Shown here piece by piece: positions 52,686-61,472 of a stretch of DNA of 64,000 nucleotides. The position numbers and the translations under genes were made by a program. The DNA is taken from assembly GCF_016765655.2 (NCBI RefSeq), contig NZ_CP086106.1, positions 4,796,501 to 4,860,500 on the forward strand, written 5' to 3'. Numbering within the stretch: position 1 is the stretch's first letter; each line of letters starts with the position of its first letter. The notes beneath the pieces are model-generated. The model saw nothing but the letters and a program-made list of their open reading frames with translations. It made no database searches and was not told the origin of the DNA. The stretch is from Skermanella mucosa. GTDB taxonomy: Bacteria; Pseudomonadota; Alphaproteobacteria; Azospirillales; Azospirillaceae.

Positions 52686-53286
52686 ACAGCTCGTGACCAT
52701 TCCCGCCCGCAAGGGCAAGGCCGCCTTCGTCGCCAAGGGGCAGCTGGTCAAGGTCGTCAACACCCATGGCGAGCAGGTCGTCGACACCTGGGCGTTCCGG
52801 CGCGACGACATGTCGGAGTTCATGTCGAACGAGCATACCCGCGCCCATATGCTGAAGATCATCCCCAAGGCCGGCGACGCGCTGCTGACCAACCGGCGGC
52901 GCCCGATCCTGACCCTGGTGGAGGATACCTCCGGCGGCATCCACGACATGCTGATCGCCGCCTGCGACCGCTACCGTTACGAGATGCTGGGCTGCGAGGG
53001 CCACCACGACAACTGCACGGACAACCTCGCGTCGGGCTTGGCCGAACTGGGCCTGACCCCGCCGGAGACGCCGAGCCCGCTGAACCTGTTCATGAACATT
53101 CCCGTGGCCTCCGACAACACCCTGTCGTTCGAGGCGCCGCCGGCTCCGGTGAAGGGCGGTTACGTGGTGCTGCGCGCCGAGATGGACCTGGTGATCGCGT
53201 TCTCGGCCTGCCCGCAGGACATCCTGCCGATCAACGGCACCGCCTGCTCGCCGACCGACGCGCATTTCGCCGTGTACGACGCTTGA
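52675..53286 (+). CDS. DUF1989 protein, stand-alone third paralogue
   Basis: A 203-residue urea carboxylase-associated-family protein with [20 protein letters not shown] (about residue 23), [32 protein letters not shown] and the C-terminal Cys region [31 protein letters not shown] precedes the ATG. It is coupled to a transporter rather than to a carboxylase, so it should act on a different carboxy-guanidino/amidino compound or as a deiminase-like enzyme for an imported substrate. Single-gene members of the family are mostly uncharacterised. Confidence 0.82.
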   Translation: MSAEQLVTIPARKGKAAFVAKGQLVKVVNTHGEQVVDTWAFRRDDMSEFMSNEHTRAHMLKIIPKAGDALLTNRRRPILTLVEDTSGGIHDMLIAACDRYRYEMLGCEGHHDNCTDNLASGLAELGLTPPETPSPLNLFMNIPVASDNTLSFEAPPAPVKGGYVVLRAEMDLVIAFSACPQDILPINGTACSPTDAHFAVYDA

Positions 53287-53371
53287 ACGCATGCCGGCCC
53301 GTGTCGAAACCTCTCAGCGTTCCAGACGGAGACGGTGTAGAAAAGACGCGGCTTCCGTTGCTGAAGGCGAT

Positions 53372-53995
53372 ATGACCTTGACCAGTGCGACACGCGATCA
53401 CCAAGCGGGCATGGCAACGCCGGACATTCCGGCTCCCGACATCCGGATCGGAGTCAAGTTGCGCCATGCCCGTCTCGTCAGGGGCCTGCGGATGAGCGAC
53501 GTGGCGCGGCGGGTCGGTTGTTCGGAAAGCCTGATCTCGAAGCTGGAGCACGACAAGGCGAAGCCGTCCTTCGTCATGCTTCACAAGCTGGTGATGGCAC
53601 TGGAAACCAATGTCGCCTACCTGTTCGCCGATGCCGGCGATTCCGCCGGCCCGGTGGCCCGGGCCGGCGAGCGCCCCGTCATCACCACCGATCCGCTCCG
53701 CAACGCCCCCGGCATCCGCCTGGAACGGTTGATACCCTATGCGGAGGGCCACATGCTCCAAGCGAACATCCATATCATCGACCCGGGCAGCGGCAGCGAC
53801 GGCGAGATCGAGCACGATGGGGAGGAGGTCGGTTACATCCTGGAAGGCGCGCTTGAGTTGACCATCGGCGGACAAATTCACAGCCTGTCGGCTGGCGACT
53901 CTTTCGCTTTCCGCTCCGAGCTGAAGCATGGCTACCGCAACCCTGGGAACAGCATGACCCGGGTGCTCTGGGTAAATACGCCACCGACCTTCTAA
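53372..53995 (+). CDS. XRE-cupin transcriptional regulator
   Basis: A 207-residue protein with an N-terminal HTH_3 domain (about residues 22-80: LRHARLVRGLRMSDVARRVG, CSESLISKLEHDKAKPS) and a C-terminal cupin_2 domain (about 130-205: HDGEEVGYILEGALELTIGG, FRSELKHGYRNPG). The cupin part binds small ligands in this class (compare PuuR). GAAGGCGAT precedes the ATG. Last gene of the operon starting at 49606; the palindrome at 49517-49533 is the likely operator. Confidence 0.85.
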   Translation: MTLTSATRDHQAGMATPDIPAPDIRIGVKLRHARLVRGLRMSDVARRVGCSESLISKLEHDKAKPSFVMLHKLVMALETNVAYLFADAGDSAGPVARAGERPVITTDPLRNAPGIRLERLIPYAEGHMLQANIHIIDPGSGSDGEIEHDGEEVGYILEGALELTIGGQIHSLSAGDSFAFRSELKHGYRNPGNSMTRVLWVNTPPTF

Positions 53996-54462
53996 ATCCT
54001 GTCAGTTCCTGGGGTGTTGAATTTTGGCTTTTTACACGCCGAGGCGCTGATCGCCGGGACCCACCTGACGGGCACGACCACCCGCCGGACTCGTCGCCCT
54101 GCGAGCGCTGTCCGGCGGCAGTTGGCAAGGACGCGGTCAGCCGGACCTGAAGCAAAGTCTATCTCAGTGCTTGACCGGGCCGAGCACGGTGGCATCCATC
54201 CCTCAGGTCGGAAGCCCACAGTCCATGCCAACCATTCTGTAATCCTTCTCCGGTGTCCAGGCTATTGTCGGCGCTCAAGCGTACCAGTTCGGGACACCGG
54301 GTGTAGCGGTCACCGAAAAAGCCAGGCAGCGCAACGTCCTGAGGCGAACATGGCAGAGGGTCACGCTCCCTCCGCCACCGCCGCGAAAATCCTAAGCGGC
54401 ACCTGAACTCCCTGATATTGCTGGACTTATCGACCTCTTGGTGATCCAAAGGGGTCCAGATC
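53996..54462. other. Non-coding stretch, probable mobile-element debris
   Basis: 467 bases with no credible gene. Base composition is uneven, with an AT-rich start (around 54,010-54,040). Short open frames here are Arg/Pro/Cys-rich with no recognisable domain. Its place between the XRE-cupin gene and an integrase relic suggests transposon or island leftovers, but no terminal repeat could be identified. Confidence 0.3.
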
Positions 54463-55023
54463 ATGCCTCAGCCGTTCAAGCATCCCAAGGCCGGAGTGTA
54501 CTATTTTCGAAAGGTGATCCCCGTCGCCCTACGGGAGGCAATCGGCAGGTCCGAATGGCGTGAGAGCCTGCGGACCAAGGACATCCGAGAAGCCAAACGC
54601 CTGTATCCCGAAGTGGCCCTTAAGGTGGACGCCTAACTTGCCCAGGCGGCACTAGGCGGCTCCCCTGTCTCCCTGACCCAGAAGCAGATAGCCGCCCTGG
54701 CCGGTCACTGGTACGCCGATCAAGTCGGCATGTTCGAGGACAACCCCGGCGACCCTGACCAGGTCGACGCTGGCCTGTCCGCCATGGAAGATGCCGCCGA
54801 AGATGGCCGCGCTGCTGCCGCTCTGGCCCCAGACGTTGCTTCCCTGCTGCGAAATGCCGGGTTCCTCCAAGTGGATCATCGGTCCCGTGACGCGCTTACT
54901 GAGGCGCTGGTGTCAGCCCAGATCAGGTTTGCCCAAACGCTCTACAAGCGGGCGCTGGGCGACTATTCCACCGACCCATACACCGCGAGTGATTTGCCGT
55001 TTTCGGCATCATGCAACGCGTGA
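54463..55023 (+). pseudogene. Tyrosine recombinase (integrase) N-terminal remnant
   Basis: The frame opens MPQPFKHPKAGVYYFRKVIP and continues SLRTKDIREAKRLYPEVALK, the N-terminal arm typical of island/phage integrases. An in-frame TAA at 54634 (codon 58) interrupts it. The frame then continues with integrase-like helices (SLTQKQIAALAGHWYADQVG, RFAQTLYKRALGDY) until about 54,980, where it runs into unrelated sequence and stops. The catalytic R-H-R-Y domain is absent. The relic points at tRNA-Val 400 bases away. Confidence 0.7.
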
Positions 55024-55223
55024 AGCACACTCCTGATAGGAGCCATCAACTCGCTTGCTCGATCGCCTGTCAAAGCTGTGCCAAGGCGATTGAATGCATC
55101 AAGCGCCGTCAGAACGCCCCATCTCCCATGACCCTTTTGATCATGCTGGAATTGTTGGCAGGCAATTTCAAGATCACGAGCAAATGCCTCAACCAAAGGT
55201 GCAAGGCTGTCAGTGTCCTTCAT
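54963..55223 (-). CDS. Hypothetical protein, probably truncated at its C-terminus
   Basis: The start at 55223 is supported by GGGGAGG 7 bases upstream. The product of about 86 residues begins MKDTDSLAPLVEAFARDLEI and is amphipathic-helical (FNRLGTALTGDRASELMAPI, RSVLHALHDAENG). It resembles small hypothetical proteins of islands/prophages, but no family is named. Its last residues (after about ENGKSL) are encoded antisense to the integrase relic's tail, so the natural C-terminus was probably lost in a deletion joining the two genes. Confidence 0.45.
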   Translation of the reverse strand: MKDTDSLAPLVEAFARDLEIACQQFQHDQKGHGRWGVLTALDAFNRLGTALTGDRASELMAPIRSVLHALHDAENGKSLAVYGSVE

Positions 55224-55430
55224 CACGCGGCCTCCCCAAGTCGGTGCCGGGCCTTGCCGCCCGATATCAGCAAGTTGCGATAAAGTTGCAAATGTTTCCG
55301 GCCACCTTGCACAGTGCCAAAGAGCGATCGGCGCTACTTTGCTTCCCCCATGCTTCCCCGGTTGAAGAACCGCTATTGGCCCAGAAATGGCGAAGGCCAG
55401 CTAACCTATTAAGGTTGCTGGCCTTCAAGA

Positions 55431-55505
<75 letters not shown>

Positions 55506-55695
55506 ATCCTTTTGTCCGCGAGGCAGTGCCCCGCTGCGGTGGAGCGGTGATTAGCAAACCGCGGACGGCCCCGCAAGCCCTCTCGTTCATCAAAACGCAA
55601 AAAGCTTCACCCCCCGGACAGTCCGGCCGTCCCCGCTCCGGCTGCCACCATCACCAGATGACAGAACCGTCTGATTCGGCTACACAAGATTGACC

Positions 55696-56580
55696 ATGGA
55701 TCGCCATTTCGACGCCGACGCGGACCGGGCACAGGTTTTCGAAATCCTGGCGCCACCAGTCCAGACGCTCCCGCTGGTGCTGGCCTCGCCGCACAGCGGT
55801 GCCTTGTACCTGCCTGAATTCCTGGCGGCCTCCAAGCTGGACGGCTTCGCGCTGCGCAAGTCGGAGGACAGTTTCGTCGACGAGATCTTCCTGGCCGCCC
55901 CGCTGCTCGGGGCGCCGCTGATCCGGGCGCTGTTCCCGCGGGCCTTCCTGGACGCCAACCGCGAAGCGTTCGAACTGGACCCGGACATGTTCGCCGACGC
56001 GCTGCCGGCCTATGTCAACACCCGCTCGCCCCGGGTCGCCGCCGGCCTCGGCACCATCGCGAAAGTGGTCGCCAACGGGGAGGAGATCTACCGCGGCAAG
56101 CTGCGCTTCGCCGAGGCGCTGTGCCGGGTCAACCGGTTCTATCACCCCTACCATGCGGCGTTGAAGCGCCTGATCGACCAGACGCGCCAGCGCTTCGGCT
56201 ATTGCGTGCTGGTCGACTGCCACTCCATGCCCTCCACCGGCGTGCCGGCCGACGGAGCGTCGGGCCGGTCCAAGGTGGATTTCGTCCTGGGCGACTGCTA
56301 CGGCAGTTCCTGCACGCCGCTGCTGATCGAGACCGCCGAACGCGCACTCCGCTCCCAAGGCTATCTGGTCAACCGCAACACCCCCTATGCCGGCGGCTTC
56401 ACCACCCGGCATTACGGCAGGCCGCGCATGGGAATCCACGCGCTCCAGATCGAGATCAACCGGTCGCTCTACATGGAAGAGCGCACGATCAGCCGCAAAC
56501 CCTATATCGCGACCCTGTCCGACCATATGGAGCGGCTGATCGACACCCTTGCCAAGGTCCGCATACCGAGGGCGGATTGA
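55696..56580 (+). CDS. N-formylglutamate amidohydrolase
   Basis: A 294-residue FGase-family protein with LVLASPHSGALYLPEFLAAS (about residue 27), LRKSEDSFVDEIF, FLDANREAFELDP (about 91), LVDCHSMPSTG (about 175) and HALQIEINRSLYM (about 250), the usual metal/catalytic positions. It hydrolyses N-formyl-L-glutamate, the end of a histidine-degradation variant; no hut genes are nearby, so another N-acyl substrate is possible. ATG 55696 is preferred over TTG 55690. Confidence 0.85.
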   Translation: MDRHFDADADRAQVFEILAPPVQTLPLVLASPHSGALYLPEFLAASKLDGFALRKSEDSFVDEIFLAAPLLGAPLIRALFPRAFLDANREAFELDPDMFADALPAYVNTRSPRVAAGLGTIAKVVANGEEIYRGKLRFAEALCRVNRFYHPYHAALKRLIDQTRQRFGYCVLVDCHSMPSTGVPADGASGRSKVDFVLGDCYGSSCTPLLIETAERALRSQGYLVNRNTPYAGGFTTRHYGRPRMGIHALQIEINRSLYMEERTISRKPYIATLSDHMERLIDTLAKVRIPRAD

Positions 56581-56602
56581 TCGAAGGGACCGGTCCGGCC
56601 GA

Positions 56603-57364
56603 CTATTTCCCCGCCGGGGCGAAACGGGCGAGTTCTCCCGTGTAGGTCTTGGGCAGCGGCCAGGCGAGGTCGCCATGCTTGCTGGTTCCCAGGCCGAGCC
56701 TGACCAGGCCCTCGACCTGGACGACCGCAGCGGCCACGCCGTCGATCACCGGCAGGCCGACCTCGCGCTGGACCCTGGCCACCAGGTCGGCCATGCCGGC
56801 GCAGCCCAGGACGATGGCCCCGCAGCGGTCCTCGGCCGCCGCCCGGCGGCACTCCGCGACGATCGCGCGGAACACGGGGCCGCCGCCGTCCCCGGCTCCC
56901 TCCCCGGTGCCTTCCAGGTCGAGCACGGGGATGTCGGTGCCGCGCACCTTGCGGCAGGCGTGGTGCATGCCGTAGCGCTCGACCAGATGCTCGGCGATCA
57001 CGCAGGTCCGGGTCAGTGTCGTCACGATGGAGAATCCGGTCGAGATGAAGCTCGCCGCGTGCATCGCGGCCTCGGCGATGCCGACCACCGGCCCGGTCGC
57101 GACCTCCCGGGCGGCCAGCAGGCCGGGGTCCCCGAAGCAGGCGATGACATAGCCGTCGCACCCTTCGGCCTCGCCTTTCCTGACTTCCTCCAGGACGCCC
57201 AGGACGCTGACGGCCTCGTCGTAGTGGCCCTCGATCGATACCGGGCCGGCGGCGGGGTTGACCGCGACGATCTCCGTTCCCGGCGCGGCGATGGCGCGCG
57301 CCGCCTCGCCGATCTTCGCCGTCATGCCGGCCGTCGTGTTGGGATTGATCACCTTGATCCGCAT
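56603..57364 (-). CDS. Aspartate/glutamate (hydantoin) racemase family protein
   Basis: A 253-residue Asp/Glu/hydantoin racemase fold beginning MRIKVINPNTTAGMTAKIGE, with both catalytic Cys regions, YVIACFGDPGLLAAREV (about residue 75) and GAIVLGCAGMADL (about 190). The NPNTT opening is typical of hydantoin/allantoin racemases. It is divergent from the RpiR regulator, which probably controls it. It ends 22 bases from the convergent N-formylglutamate amidohydrolase. Confidence 0.85.
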   Translation of the reverse strand: MRIKVINPNTTAGMTAKIGEAARAIAAPGTEIVAVNPAAGPVSIEGHYDEAVSVLGVLEEVRKGEAEGCDGYVIACFGDPGLLAAREVATGPVVGIAEAAMHAASFISTGFSIVTTLTRTCVIAEHLVERYGMHHACRKVRGTDIPVLDLEGTGEGAGDGGGPVFRAIVAECRRAAAEDRCGAIVLGCAGMADLVARVQREVGLPVIDGVAAAVVQVEGLVRLGLGTSKHGDLAWPLPKTYTGELARFAPAGK

Positions 57365-57451
57365 GGCGGGCCTCCAGGGTCGGTTGCAACTGGTTCCGTT
57401 CGACGCGCATCCTCGACGCCCTTGAAATTCAGGTCAACGAATGCCTTCCTA

Positions 57452-57469
57452 ATGAAAATGAGTTTTCAT
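57452..57469. promoter_or_regulatory. Inverted repeat, probable RpiR operator
   Basis: ATGAAAA-TGAG-TTTTCAT, 7-bp perfect arms, lies 17 bases before the rpiR start and inside the 122-base divergent region with the racemase gene. TGAAA/TTTCA dyads are typical of RpiR/MurR operators. Confidence 0.55.
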
Positions 57470-57486
57470 ACCGGTACCGTCGTTTG

Positions 57487-58338
57487 ATGGAAGGCCAAAG
57501 CACCCCCCAGTCGCTGTCCGCACGGATCCGCTCCTGCTACGGCGACCTGTCGCCGACCGACCGGCGGCTGGCCGACCTGATGCTCGAATATCCCGGCGAT
57601 ATCGCCAGCTATTCCGCGTCCGAGCTGGCGCGCCTCGCCAATTCCTCCAACGCGGCGGTCAGCCGCTTCGTCCAGCGCCTGGGCTTCCGCAACTACGAGG
57701 AATTGCGCGTGCTGGCGCGGGAGGCGAAATCCTGGGGCTCGCCGCTCTACCTTCTGAACCAGGCGCAGCCGGGTTCCGGGTCCGATTTCGTCCAGGCACA
57801 CCTGAAGACCTGCGCGGACAATATCGCCGGCACCTTCCAGCAGATCGACCCGGCCGTGATCGACGATCTCGCCGGCGCCGTCGCATCGGCCCGGCAGGTC
57901 TGGCTGGCGGGATTCCGCAACAGCTATTTCCTTGCGGGCTACCTGCGCTGGCAGTTCATTCAGGTGCGCGACGGCGTCCGGTTGCTGCCGGCGGCCGGCG
58001 AGACGCTGGGCGAGTATCTGGCCGGCTTCGGGCCCGACGACATCGCGATCGTTTTCGGCCTGCGCCGCCGCGTGCCGGAAATCGGCCGGATCGTCACGGC
58101 CGCCCGGCGCGTCGGCACCCGCATCGCCTATGTCGCCGACCATGGATTGACCGAGGATCCGGGGGCCACCTGGTTCCTGCGCTGCGACACCCGCTCGCAC
58201 GGGCCGCTGGACAACCATGTCGCGGTGCTGGCGCTCTGCCACGTGCTGGCGAACCAGGTGATCGCCAGGACCGGCGCCGAAGGCCGAAAGCGCTTGTCCT
58301 CGATCGAGGAAATGCACGAGAACCTGGACGAGTTCTGA
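57487..58338 (+). CDS. MurR/RpiR family transcriptional regulator
   Basis: A 283-residue protein with an N-terminal HTH_6 domain (about residues 10-80: SASELARLANSSNAAVSRFV, QRLGFRNYEELRVLAREA) and a C-terminal SIS domain (about 125-255: GAVASARQVWLAGFRNSYFL, RVGTRIAYVAD). SIS domains usually sense sugar phosphates, but RpiR proteins of alphaproteobacteria also control amino acid and nitrogen pathways. It neighbours the racemase (divergent) and the dehydratase/CoA-transferase pair (downstream, 50-base gap). Confidence 0.87.
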   Translation: MEGQSTPQSLSARIRSCYGDLSPTDRRLADLMLEYPGDIASYSASELARLANSSNAAVSRFVQRLGFRNYEELRVLAREAKSWGSPLYLLNQAQPGSGSDFVQAHLKTCADNIAGTFQQIDPAVIDDLAGAVASARQVWLAGFRNSYFLAGYLRWQFIQVRDGVRLLPAAGETLGEYLAGFGPDDIAIVFGLRRRVPEIGRIVTAARRVGTRIAYVADHGLTEDPGATWFLRCDTRSHGPLDNHVAVLALCHVLANQVIARTGAEGRKRLSSIEEMHENLDEF

Positions 58339-58388
58339 TCCGGGCACCGGCCGGCATCTATTCCGGAAAGCATCAAGGGGACTTCGAC

Positions 58389-59246
58389 ATGGATTTCAGC
58401 GACTGGATCGGCCGGAGCGAGACGGTGTCAGACACCGTGACCGCGACTCCCTACGCCGCCCTGTCCGCCACGCTCGACCGGCCGGCGGACCGGCCGCCCG
58501 ACGGCACTCCCCTGCCCGCCCTGTGGCACTGGCTCTATTTCCTGCCGCTGCACCGCCAGTCCGAGATCGGCTCCGACGGGCACGCCAGGCGGGGCGGCTT
58601 CCTGCCGCCGGTGCCGCTGCCGCGGCGCATGTGGGCCGGCAGCCAGTTCGAGTTCCACCGGCCGGTCCGGGTCGGCGACCACGTGACACGAGTCTCCACC
58701 ATCCATGACGTGACGGAGAAATCCGGCCGCACCGGTCCCCTGGTCTTCGTGAAGGTGCGGCACGAGATCGGCACGGCCGGCTCCGCCGATGCTCCCTCCG
58801 ATCCGGCGATCACCGAATTCCACGACATCGTCTACCGCGAGGCGCCGAAGCCCGGCGACGCCGCGACGCCGCCCCGGGAGGCGCCATCCGATGCCGCCTG
58901 GGAGCGGGAGTGGCGGCCCGACGACGTCCTGCTGTTCCGCTACTCCGCGCTGACCTTCAACGGCCACCGCATCCATTACGACCGCCGCTACGTCACCGAG
59001 ACCGAAGGCTATCCCGGCCTGGTCGTCCACGGGCCGCTGATCGCCACCCTGCTGCTCGACCAGCTTCGCCACCGCCTCCCCGACGCGGAGGTCGCCCGGT
59101 ACGAGTTCCGCGCGGTCCGGCCGACCTTCGACATCAACCCCTTCTTCGTGTGCGGCAGGCCGGAACCGGACGGCAGGACCTTCCGTCTCTGGGCGAAGGA
59201 CCACGAAGGCTGGCTCACCATGGAAGCGACGGCGGTGATCCGATGA
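58389..59246 (+). CDS. MaoC/FAS1-type dehydratase (mesaconyl-CoA hydratase-like)
   Basis: A 285-residue double-hotdog protein. The N-terminal half (MDFSDWIGRSETVSDTVTAT, GFLPPVPLPRRMWAGSQFEF) is FAS1_DH-like, and the C-terminal half has the MaoC-type active region FRYSALTFNGHRIHYDRRY (about residue 182) and HGPLIATLLLDQL. Proteins of this type hydrate or dehydrate CoA thioesters such as beta-methylmalyl/mesaconyl-C4-CoA. It overlaps the CoA-transferase by 4 bases, which would make or recycle the thioester. Confidence 0.82.
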   Translation: MDFSDWIGRSETVSDTVTATPYAALSATLDRPADRPPDGTPLPALWHWLYFLPLHRQSEIGSDGHARRGGFLPPVPLPRRMWAGSQFEFHRPVRVGDHVTRVSTIHDVTEKSGRTGPLVFVKVRHEIGTAGSADAPSDPAITEFHDIVYREAPKPGDAATPPREAPSDAAWEREWRPDDVLLFRYSALTFNGHRIHYDRRYVTETEGYPGLVVHGPLIATLLLDQLRHRLPDAEVARYEFRAVRPTFDINPFFVCGRPEPDGRTFRLWAKDHEGWLTMEATAVIR

Positions 59247-60442
59247 GCGCCGGTTCCCTCCTCCGCCCGCTGGCCGGGATCACCGTCGTCACCCTGGAGC
59301 ACGCCATCGCCGCCCCCTTCGCGACGCGCCAGCTCGCCGACCTCGGCGCCCGGGTGATCAAGGTGGAGCGGCCGGGCGTCGGGGATTTCGCCCGCGGCTA
59401 CGACGAGCGGGTCAAGGGGCTTGCCTCGCACTTCGTCTGGACCAACCGCTCCAAGGAAAGCCTGACCCTCGACCTCAAGGACGCGGAAGCGCAGGAGATC
59501 CTGAAGCGCCTGATCCGGGAGCAGGCCGACGTCGTGGTCCAGAACCTCGCCCCCGGCGCGGCGTCCCGCCTCGGCCTGTCCTACGAGGCCCTGGCCGCGG
59601 AGAAGACGGGCATCATAGTCTGCGACATCTCCGGCTATGGCAACGATGGCCCCTATCGCGACCGCAAGGCCTACGACCTGCTGATCCAGGGCGAGGCGGG
59701 GTTCCTGTCGGTCACCGGCACTCCCGAGACGCCGTCCAAGGCGGGAGCCTCGGTGGCGGACATCGCCGCCGGGATGTACGCCTATTCCAGCATCCTGGCG
59801 GCCCTGTTCCACCGGGCGAACACAGGCCAGGGCCGGCACATCGATATCTCCATGCTGGAGTCGCTGGTGGAGTGGATGGGCTATCCGCTCTACTACGCCC
59901 ATGACGGCGCGCCTCCGCCGACGCGGGCCGGCGCCAGCCATGCCACCATCTATCCATATGGCCCCTTCCCGGCGGGTGACGGCCGCACGGTCCTGCTGGG
60001 ATTGCAGAACGAGCGGGAATGGACAGCCTTCTGCGAGCTGGTCCTGCGGCGGCCCGAGCTGGCCGCCGACGAACGCTTCTCCAGCAATTCCCGGCGCCAC
60101 GCGGCGCGCGACGACCTCGGCCGCATCATCGCCGAAACCTTCTCCACCCTGACGGCCGAGCAGGTGATCGCCCGGCTGGAGGAGGCCCGCATCGCCAACG
60201 GCCGCGTCAATGACATGGCCGATGTCTGGGACCACCCGCAGCTGGCCGCCCGCAACCGCTGGCGGGAGGTCGGGTCGGAACAGGGTCCCATCCCGGCGCT
60301 GCTGCCGCCGGGATTTCCCGGTGACGGCGATGCCCGCATGGACCCGGTCCCGGCTCTCGGCCAGCACACCGACGCCATCCTGGCGGCGCTCGGCTACACC
60401 GCCGACCGGATCGACCGACTGCGCGAGGCCGGGATAATCTGA
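59243..60442 (+). CDS. CaiB/BaiF family CoA-transferase
   Basis: A 399-residue class III CoA-transferase with the N-terminal LEHAIAAPFATRQLADLGAR, VIKVERPGVGDFARGYDERV, the catalytic Asp region KAYDLLIQGEAGFLSVTG (about residue 150) and GRHIDISMLESLVEW. It moves CoA between dicarboxylic acids without ATP. Coupled to the dehydratase gene, so probably a two-step conversion such as mesaconate or methylmalate metabolism; the acid is not determined. Confidence 0.88.
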   Translation: MSAGSLLRPLAGITVVTLEHAIAAPFATRQLADLGARVIKVERPGVGDFARGYDERVKGLASHFVWTNRSKESLTLDLKDAEAQEILKRLIREQADVVVQNLAPGAASRLGLSYEALAAEKTGIIVCDISGYGNDGPYRDRKAYDLLIQGEAGFLSVTGTPETPSKAGASVADIAAGMYAYSSILAALFHRANTGQGRHIDISMLESLVEWMGYPLYYAHDGAPPPTRAGASHATIYPYGPFPAGDGRTVLLGLQNEREWTAFCELVLRRPELAADERFSSNSRRHAARDDLGRIIAETFSTLTAEQVIARLEEARIANGRVNDMADVWDHPQLAARNRWREVGSEQGPIPALLPPGFPGDGDARMDPVPALGQHTDAILAALGYTADRIDRLREAGII

Positions 60443-60564
60443 ACGGGGCGGTCCGGCGGCTCCCTCACGGGCATGTGACCGGGCGGCACCCGACCGTGAC
60501 TGGCGCCGGCCGGCACGGCGGGCCAGATCAAGGTCGTACGAACCACCCATGCGGAGGAAGCGCC

Positions 60565-61233
60565 ATGAAGACCAAGTTCACCATGCCGCCCATCGGCCGC
60601 CGGATGGCGCTGGCCCTAGGGCTCCTGCTGGGAGCGACCGCAGGGAGCGCCGCCCAGGGCGTGACTCCCGGCCAGACCGAAAGCGTCATCCTGGCCGGCG
60701 GCTGCTTCTGGTGCGTCGAGTCCGATTTCGACAAGGTGCCCGGCGTCGTCGAGACGGTCTCCGGATATGCCGGCGGCCATACGCCGAACCCGACCTACAA
60801 GGCGGTCTCGGCCGGCGGCACCGGGCACCTGGAGGTGGTGCGGATCACCTACGACCCGGCCAAGGTCAGCTTCGATCAGCTCGTCTCCTATTTCTGGCGG
60901 ACCGTCAATCCGACCGATGCCGGCGGCCAGTTCTGCGACCGGGGAGACAGCTACCGGACCGCGATCTTCGCCAGTTCGCCGGAACAGCAAAGGCTGGCCG
61001 AGGAGAGCAAAGCGGGGATCGAGAAGCTGCTGGGGAAGCCGGTCGTGACGCCGGTTATCCCGCTCGACCCGAAATCCTTCACCCCGGCCGAGGACTACCA
61101 CCAGGACTTCCACAACACCAACAGCCTCAAATACAACTTCTATCGCTACAGCTGCGGCCGGGACGCCCGCCTGGCGGATCTGTGGGGCGACGCCGCCGGC
61201 AAATGGCCGCCGGCCCCCGTTCCCCAGAGCTGA
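60565..61233 (+). CDS. msrA: Peptide methionine sulfoxide reductase MsrA, exported
   Basis: A 222-residue MsrA with the catalytic GGCFWCVESDFDKVPGV (Cys at about residue 51) and conserved SGYAGGHTPNPTYK, GTGHLEVV, FWRTVNPTD and EDYHQDF. A Sec-type leader precedes it (MALALGLLLGATAGSAAQG), so it repairs oxidised methionine in the periplasm. GGAGGAAGC precedes the ATG. It is a stand-alone gene, with no MsrB domain or gene nearby. Confidence 0.92.
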   Translation: MKTKFTMPPIGRRMALALGLLLGATAGSAAQGVTPGQTESVILAGGCFWCVESDFDKVPGVVETVSGYAGGHTPNPTYKAVSAGGTGHLEVVRITYDPAKVSFDQLVSYFWRTVNPTDAGGQFCDRGDSYRTAIFASSPEQQRLAEESKAGIEKLLGKPVVTPVIPLDPKSFTPAEDYHQDFHNTNSLKYNFYRYSCGRDARLADLWGDAAGKWPPAPVPQS

Positions 61234-61472
61234 TCGGTCGGAGCTGGACGGACAGCGCAACACGGCCCTGAGGCAGGCGGCCATTGCGCCGCGGCCGCAT
61301 CGGTGTTACACACCAACGATGCTGCATCGCAATACGCCGCCCTGATCCCCGGATCTTCAGCCGTTTTGCCCGGCGCCTGCCTTGGACAGGCAGCCGCAGC
61401 TTCCGTCGTGCCTTCCGCTCACGGGCCGCCCGACGCAGTCGGAGATGCCGCCCCGGTTCCATTCAGGTTTCA
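61234..61472. other. Intergenic region before the SulP gene
   Basis: 239 bases without a credible gene, presumably containing the promoter of the SulP-USP pair. The SulP frame is open back to 61284 but codes Arg/Ser-rich non-family sequence there, so the start at 61473 is preferred. No motif stands out. Confidence 0.3.

Noticed and set aside
54014..54464. Short frames on both strands in the gap after the XRE-cupin gene
   Set aside because: They are Arg/Pro/Cys-rich, overlap one another, lack ribosome sites and show no conserved motif.
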